Source: Pantanalinema rosaneae
GTDB taxonomy: Bacteria > Cyanobacteriota > Cyanobacteriia > Leptolyngbyales > Leptolyngbyaceae
Direction: 5' to 3'
Length of the DNA: 64,000 bases
NCBI RefSeq assembly: GCF_050753385.1
Contig: NZ_JBLZFZ010000019.1
Location: 53,490-117,489, forward strand
Part shown: piece after piece, positions 60,501-64,000 of the stretch
How positions within the stretch are numbered: position 1 is the stretch's first letter
How the letters are laid out: every line of letters starts with the position of its first letter
The notes under the pieces: model-generated
What the model saw: the letters and a program-made list of their open reading frames with translations, nothing else
The model's database searches: none
What the model was told of the DNA's origin: nothing
Made by a program: the position numbers and the translations under genes

Positions 60501-62699
60501 ACTTTGGCAGGATTATCATCTGGTTCAACGATCAACACAGGGGGTGGGAATATTACCATTCCTTTGTCTACAAATTTCACCCTACCCTCCACTATGACGC
60601 TGAATACTGATGGAGGTGACATCACTATTACCAGCCCCGGAGCATTGACGATCGCAACCCCGTTAGATAGTAGTTCTACCATTCGCAAAGGCGGCAACAT
60701 TACCTTAGTTGGTAACAGACTCACTGTGGATGCGCCCTTAATCAGCACCTCAACGATCGCTAATGGCGGTGGCATCTACCTCACTAGCACTGAGACGTTG
60801 ACCGTCAATGCTCCATTAACCACCACCTCAACCGTTGCCACCAGTGGCGAAATTGAACTCAGAAGTAATAATGGTGCCGTTTTTGCTACCGATTTAACTA
60901 CATCTGGAAGTAGTGGCAATACTGTTTTAGTGCAAGCAGCGACTGAAATTAAAACTGGACAAATTAACACCAGTGCGACCAACGGCAATGGCGGTGACGT
61001 TATTCTCGACCCCCCCGGAAATGTCGAAGTCGTTTGGATTAATACTCAAGCTCCGAACGGACGAGGTGGCTCCGTCGATATCACAACTGGACGGTTCTTC
61101 GTGGCATCGGGAACCTTTACTGCGCTCAATGGCTCAAACGCTAGCATTTCTACGATTGGCGGCACAGGCAGCGGCAGTGTCACGATTCGTCATGATGGTG
61201 GTGCCCGATTCGTCAACTTTAATATTAGCAATCTACTGGATCAACCGTTCACTAACGGGACAGCAGGGGTGATTACTACTGGAGCCTTTACGCTTAATCT
61301 GGGTGAATTCTATCCGGGACCGTATACCCGTGGCAATATTCGCCTGATCACCACTCCCCGCTCCACATTTGTTCCTGAAGCAATACCGACAAAAGCGCTG
61401 GAACTCAACGATCGCGGTACTCTGTTTCCTTTAGAAGAACTGTATACTCGCGAGTTTGAAGACTTTGATGGTCGGCGAGGTGAAACTCCTGTACTAACGT
61501 TAGAGAAGATGCAGGATACCCTCCAGCAGGTTGAGGATGGCACAGGAATTAAACCAGCCTTGATTTATGTTGGGTTCGTATCCGTCCCTTCCAGTACGCC
61601 GACAGATTGTGAACCTGGTGAGCAAACTCCCGATCCCGACAATCCGGGCAAAACAAAGCCTTGTGAATGTAGACCGGTTAAACTTCCAGATGATCCAGAG
61701 GGATGGAGTAAGAATGTGGTGGAATATGAGCCATCACCCTGCGATCGCTTGGCGCTGACTTTAGTGACCAGTAAAGGTAAACCGGTTTACGTGCCATTAG
61801 CTCAAGTGCCTCGACATCAAATTTTAATCGGTGCCGAACAGTTTCGTAAATTTGTCCAGGAAAAAACTAGTTTGCTGGAAGACTATCAACAGCTTGGTAA
61901 TCAACTGTATCAATGGTTAGTTAAACCACTTCAAGTTGCCTTACAAGAACGGGAAATTCAGAACTTATCCTTTCTGATGCCTGCCCAACTCCGGTTGCTG
62001 CCACTCGCCGCCTTAGTCGATGACAATCAGAAATTTCTCGCAGAAACGTATAGCTCTGGATTAATGCCTAGTCTCAGTCTGGTGGACACACGCAAAGTGG
62101 AAATTAAATTCACCTATATTTTGGCAATGGGTACAGAAAGCTTTAAACCAGACCAAAATCAATTACCACTACCATTTGCTGAAAAGGAGGTTCAAGCCAT
62201 CATCCCCAGTTTATGGAGTGGACGATTATTTCTGCGTCAGGATTTTACATTCAATAATCTCGCGATTCCGCGCCAGATCTCGCCCTATGGGATTGCTCAT
62301 CTGGCAACGCATGGTCAGTTTAATGAGCAATATCGATACGGCATGATTCAACTTTGGAATCAAAAAATTGATCCAAGTGATATTCGTCGTCTGGATTGGA
62401 GTAAACCGCCATTGGAATTGTTGGTGCTCAGTGCCTGTCGAACTGCCTATGGCGATCGTGTCTCCGAACTAGGCTTTGCGGGAGCAGCCTCACGCATTGG
62501 AGTGAAGTCAATTATTGGTAGCTTATGGTTTGTAGAAGATAACAGCACAATGGAGTTGATGAAAAGCTTTTACACACAGTTAAGGACTGCTCCCATTAAA
62601 GCAGATGCCCTTGCAGAAGCACAGAAGGAGATGATCAAAAGCTCATTCCAGCATCCTTATCATTGGTCTGCCTTTACGATGGTGGGGAATCCCTGGTAA
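57543..62699 (+). CDS. Filamentous haemagglutinin-type protein with C-terminal CHAT protease domain
   Basis: A 1718-residue protein. It starts with a signal peptide and a TPS (two-partner secretion) domain at about 25-260: SQVANFLSHPNLQNILGRVIGG, NANLFLMNPAGIVFG. About residues 260-1270 are Gly/Ser/Thr/Asn-rich beta-helix repeats of the haemagglutinin kind. The tail has acidic and Cys-containing spacer sequence and a CHAT domain at about 1430-1718 with the catalytic His in HLATHGQF (about 1588) and Cys in VLSACRTAYG (about 1629). It therefore is an exported beta-helix carrying a caspase-like protease. A TpsB transporter is not visible in the window. The low-complexity repeats differ in composition from the ends. 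Confidence 0.9.
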   Translation: MGKHQSNLLPIVLFLWLAGSLHQLAIAQSITTAPDGTGTITTPLGNQINITGGQLSRDGANLFHSFERFGLSESQVANFLSHPNLQNILGRVIGGEASIINGRIQISGGNANLFLMNPAGIVFGSTASLNVPASFYATTANGIGFGNQWFHAVGSNDYANLVGIPSSFAFSTPQPGAIINAGDLAVSSGQTLSLLGGTVISTGTLTAPDGQIAIVAVPGENLLRIRQTGRLLNLEFAPIASTTAFPIAPSPIDLPQLLTGGNLNNASGLTINHAGQIELTSSHIPINAGDVIAQNILASTATLSAAHNLSLVESRLNTTGDLNLLAKDTVLIRDSVTTPFTAHSGGNLYIQGNQGIDILALNYLQQETPFQANGNLSLVSNGNISGDTHFASGRQFSILALSGKPGNLVSLYDPIISANGDVQFGNYIGASLKVEATGSIVGGNITITAPDITLVGLDPDIVTLSSGRSLILRAGLTTLSNPVNIPQLAVPTDGTNFIPINSGLPPGSIQVGTINARPTIPVFGGTGSVILSATGDLIAGSINPDLIGAPPGGPIEITVGGNLQVGDLNADQFNGPASPITLRAGGQITTGAIRSISVIDPINPGNSGGGAISLSAGEGITVTGNLASWGGLTSADITLLANKDISINCTDSSFCIQSFAGGTPGFLAPGNSGNVTINSNSGKVIFNSTNPSFFIINTAPGGTGNAGDIRITANTDIEIPGTILGGSNATIALISKTGSVNVQNLASPSGNQSEGGDISVQAASQININQITTDSNFNAAGGVTLVAPNVRVNDSISMISSVSRKPGKPLNINASESVALSGAVNTNGADITIFSDRNLEISNILNSSSDLTKGGNVTLASINGSITTAGINSSGVTGGGTITISAPNQISTGQLNSSSSTGNGADIIITSNSFIAADSISSVSTSSAGGAITLTGSNITLNGQVTLGSETGNSSGALILNTPGAVQLPSNVLTNGASIISSQPLLTLAGLSSGSTINTGGGNITIPLSTNFTLPSTMTLNTDGGDITITSPGALTIATPLDSSSTIRKGGNITLVGNRLTVDAPLISTSTIANGGGIYLTSTETLTVNAPLTTTSTVATSGEIELRSNNGAVFATDLTTSGSSGNTVLVQAATEIKTGQINTSATNGNGGDVILDPPGNVEVVWINTQAPNGRGGSVDITTGRFFVASGTFTALNGSNASISTIGGTGSGSVTIRHDGGARFVNFNISNLLDQPFTNGTAGVITTGAFTLNLGEFYPGPYTRGNIRLITTPRSTFVPEAIPTKALELNDRGTLFPLEELYTREFEDFDGRRGETPVLTLEKMQDTLQQVEDGTGIKPALIYVGFVSVPSSTPTDCEPGEQTPDPDNPGKTKPCECRPVKLPDDPEGWSKNVVEYEPSPCDRLALTLVTSKGKPVYVPLAQVPRHQILIGAEQFRKFVQEKTSLLEDYQQLGNQLYQWLVKPLQVALQEREIQNLSFLMPAQLRLLPLAALVDDNQKFLAETYSSGLMPSLSLVDTRKVEIKFTYILAMGTESFKPDQNQLPLPFAEKEVQAIIPSLWSGRLFLRQDFTFNNLAIPRQISPYGIAHLATHGQFNEQYRYGMIQLWNQKIDPSDIRRLDWSKPPLELLVLSACRTAYGDRVSELGFAGAASRIGVKSIIGSLWFVEDNSTMELMKSFYTQLRTAPIKADALAEAQKEMIKSSFQHPYHWSAFTMVGNPW

Positions 62700-62722
62700 T
62701 CAAACAATTCTTTCATGACAAT

Positions 62723-63981
62723 TTATAGCCGTTCAAAGGAGAAGAGGCGAACGATTTCGCGGCGGACTCGTTCGTAAAGGGGAATTTGTTCGGAGTAAAC
62801 GTAGGCAAATCCAGAGGAGCCGTTTTGCAGTTGCCCGTCAGGGTTTTTGACACTGAGCAGGACGGAAAGTGTACGTTTTTGCTCAGTTTGATGGGTTTGC
62901 ACATTTGGAATGAGTCGTTCTACCGTGGCATCGAAGGTGCGAAGTTTATCGCGAGAGAGGCGAAACCGTACAGGTTTACCGGGTTCAACATAACCAATGT
63001 CCTGTTCAGCGATTTCGACCTGTCCAGTTAAACCTTCCTTGACATTCACGATCGCTAATAATTCCTGATCGGTTTTCAGTTCTTTACCCAATTTCAAATC
63101 AAATCCGGGTGTGATGATCACGCCCCCGATCGGCGCCCGAAGAGTTAAGGCATTTTGATCCTGTTTCAATTGGGTCAGGCGCTTTTGCAAGTCTCCCAGG
63201 CGATCGCGGAGTGCCATCATTTGTTGCTCACTAGCAGCTTTCTGTTGTTCTGCCAGAATCAAGCGTGATTGTTTATCTGACTGAATCTCCAGTGCCTCTG
63301 CGTCTTGAGTGAGTTTTTGTTGAGTACTGGCCAAACTGCGTTCTAAACTCGCCAGTTCACCCGCCGTGCGATCGCGATTGCGTTGTACTTCATCTCGTTT
63401 CATTAGGGACATTGCTCCCTCCTGTACCAGACTCTCATAACGTTGCAGTTCCGCCTCAGCACTGGTCAGTAGTTGGCGCTGCGTCTCAATCCGGGATTGA
63501 ATCTCCTGGAGCTGCGAGGGCACGGTTGACTGAGCCATCTGACGTGCTAGCTGAATTTGTTGTTCTAAGGCAGCCGCTTGAGCGATTGCGGCTTGCACCT
63601 CAGCATCAGCTTGCACCTGGCGGCGGAGTTGCTCCTCTTGCTGTTGTTTAACAATTAGAATATCTTGCTCTATTTGAGCGATCGCTTGCTCTAATTCCCG
63701 GCTACGCAGTTTGGCAATAATCTGTCCTGGCTTGACTGAAGTGCCGGGTTGAATGGCGGGATCAATCCAATCGACGATTCCCGCAATCGGAGTAGTTAAG
63801 GGTCTACGGTTACCTTGCTTGGCTTCCAGTATCACGGAACCGCCAACTTCAAACGAGGTGGGAATGAAACTAATGCCAATCAACGCCGTCGCGATCGCAC
63901 CTGTAATCAGCCAAGAATGGACAGTTGAGTGGGTAGAGGACTGGGGAAGTGGAGGTGTGGAGGTGTGGGGAGGTAAGGGGG
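62723..63981 (-). CDS. HlyD-type membrane fusion protein, 5'-truncated
   Basis: The visible frame stays open up to the adapter at the end, so the N-terminus is missing. The upstream residues (HSWLITGAIATALIGISFIP) form the transmembrane anchor. From there the HlyD layout is clear: VDWIDPAIQPGTSVKPGQIIAKL (barrel-sandwich half), a long coiled coil at about 55-210, then RAPIGGVIITPGFDLKLGKEL and LTGQVEIAEQDIGYVEPGKPVRFRLS. It would be the periplasmic adaptor of a type I secretion or ABC peptide exporter. The ABC transporter probably lies beyond the end. No ORF in between separates it from the CHAT gene, which ends 24 bases away in convergent orientation. Confidence 0.88.
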
Positions 63982-64000
63982 CTGTCTCTTATACACATCT
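63982..64000. other. Tn5 mosaic end (Nextera) adapter sequence, not genomic
   Basis: The last 19 bases are CTGTCTCTTATACACATCT, which is the exact Tn5 transposase mosaic-end sequence used in tagmentation libraries. It is at the very end of the window, so it is adapter read-through left in the contig. The true genomic sequence ends at or before 63981, and the HlyD gene continues beyond. Confidence 0.95.

Overview
The window is cyanobacterial DNA. The octamer GCGATCGC (HIP1) recurs throughout, and the gene families (DUF1822, DUF928, CHASE2-CHAT, filamentous-haemagglutinin-CHAT, Uma2, DUF6745) are those of filamentous or Leptolyngbya-like cyanobacteria. Codon usage is mixed, with AT-richer islands near 28.5-30.1 kb and 32-33 kb, and several insertions and gene remnants mark an accessory, defence-rich region. 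The last 19 bases are the Tn5 mosaic-end (Nextera) adapter, so the right edge is a raw contig end.

1-15.9 kb is best read as an expanded class-1-like DISARM anti-phage locus. It starts inside a large adenine-methylase gene (drmMI-like) that is split by a MazF-type toxin-antitoxin pair. Next come a DUF6745 pair, two paralogous membrane proteins, a GmrSD-type DUF262/DUF1524 nuclease, a small paralogue of the membrane protein's N-terminal domain and a Uma2 nuclease. drmA-drmB-drmC follow, joined by ATGA overlaps. 16-23.8 kb is a second conflict-type cluster: an EACC1-like protein and a caspase-SH3 protein on the minus strand, then a TerB-dynamin GTPase with a membrane partner, and a glycine-zipper protein.

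23.9-35.9 kb is a patchwork: a decayed acetyltransferase, a peroxiredoxin-like protein, a tyrosine-recombinase module with striking inverted repeats, a membrane protein next to a ribonuclease D, a complete IS5-family element, an orphan protein with DHH-like motifs, a nicotinamide riboside salvage pair (PnuC-NadR), and fragments of a C69 dipeptidase and a SAM methyltransferase. ParA-ParB lies at 36.1-37.7 kb.

37.9-49.3 kb is the most exciting part: a diversity-generating retroelement (DGR) built into an apparent minus-strand conflict/signalling operon. In transcription order it reads caspase, inactive-STAND-like protein, MoxR AAA+ ATPase, vWA protein, FGE/C-type-lectin target 2, Avd, reverse transcriptase, FGE target 1, template repeat. 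A 124-bp template repeat aligns without gaps to the 3' ends of both targets. In the variable core, 33 of 34 substitutions fall at template adenines, the hallmark of adenine-directed mutagenic homing. The caspase gene has been interrupted by an IS21-family element with a 6-bp target duplication. Removing it restores a C-terminal domain that also forms the N-terminus of the STAND-like protein, suggesting that the two interact through like domains.

49.3-64 kb holds a membrane/coiled-coil protein, a GIY-YIG protein, then a plus-strand cluster of sigma factor, DUF1822, CHAT-CHASE2, DUF928 and a 1718-residue haemagglutinin-CHAT protein, and finally a 5'-truncated HlyD-type membrane fusion protein on the minus strand. 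No rRNA, tRNA or CRISPR array was recognised.
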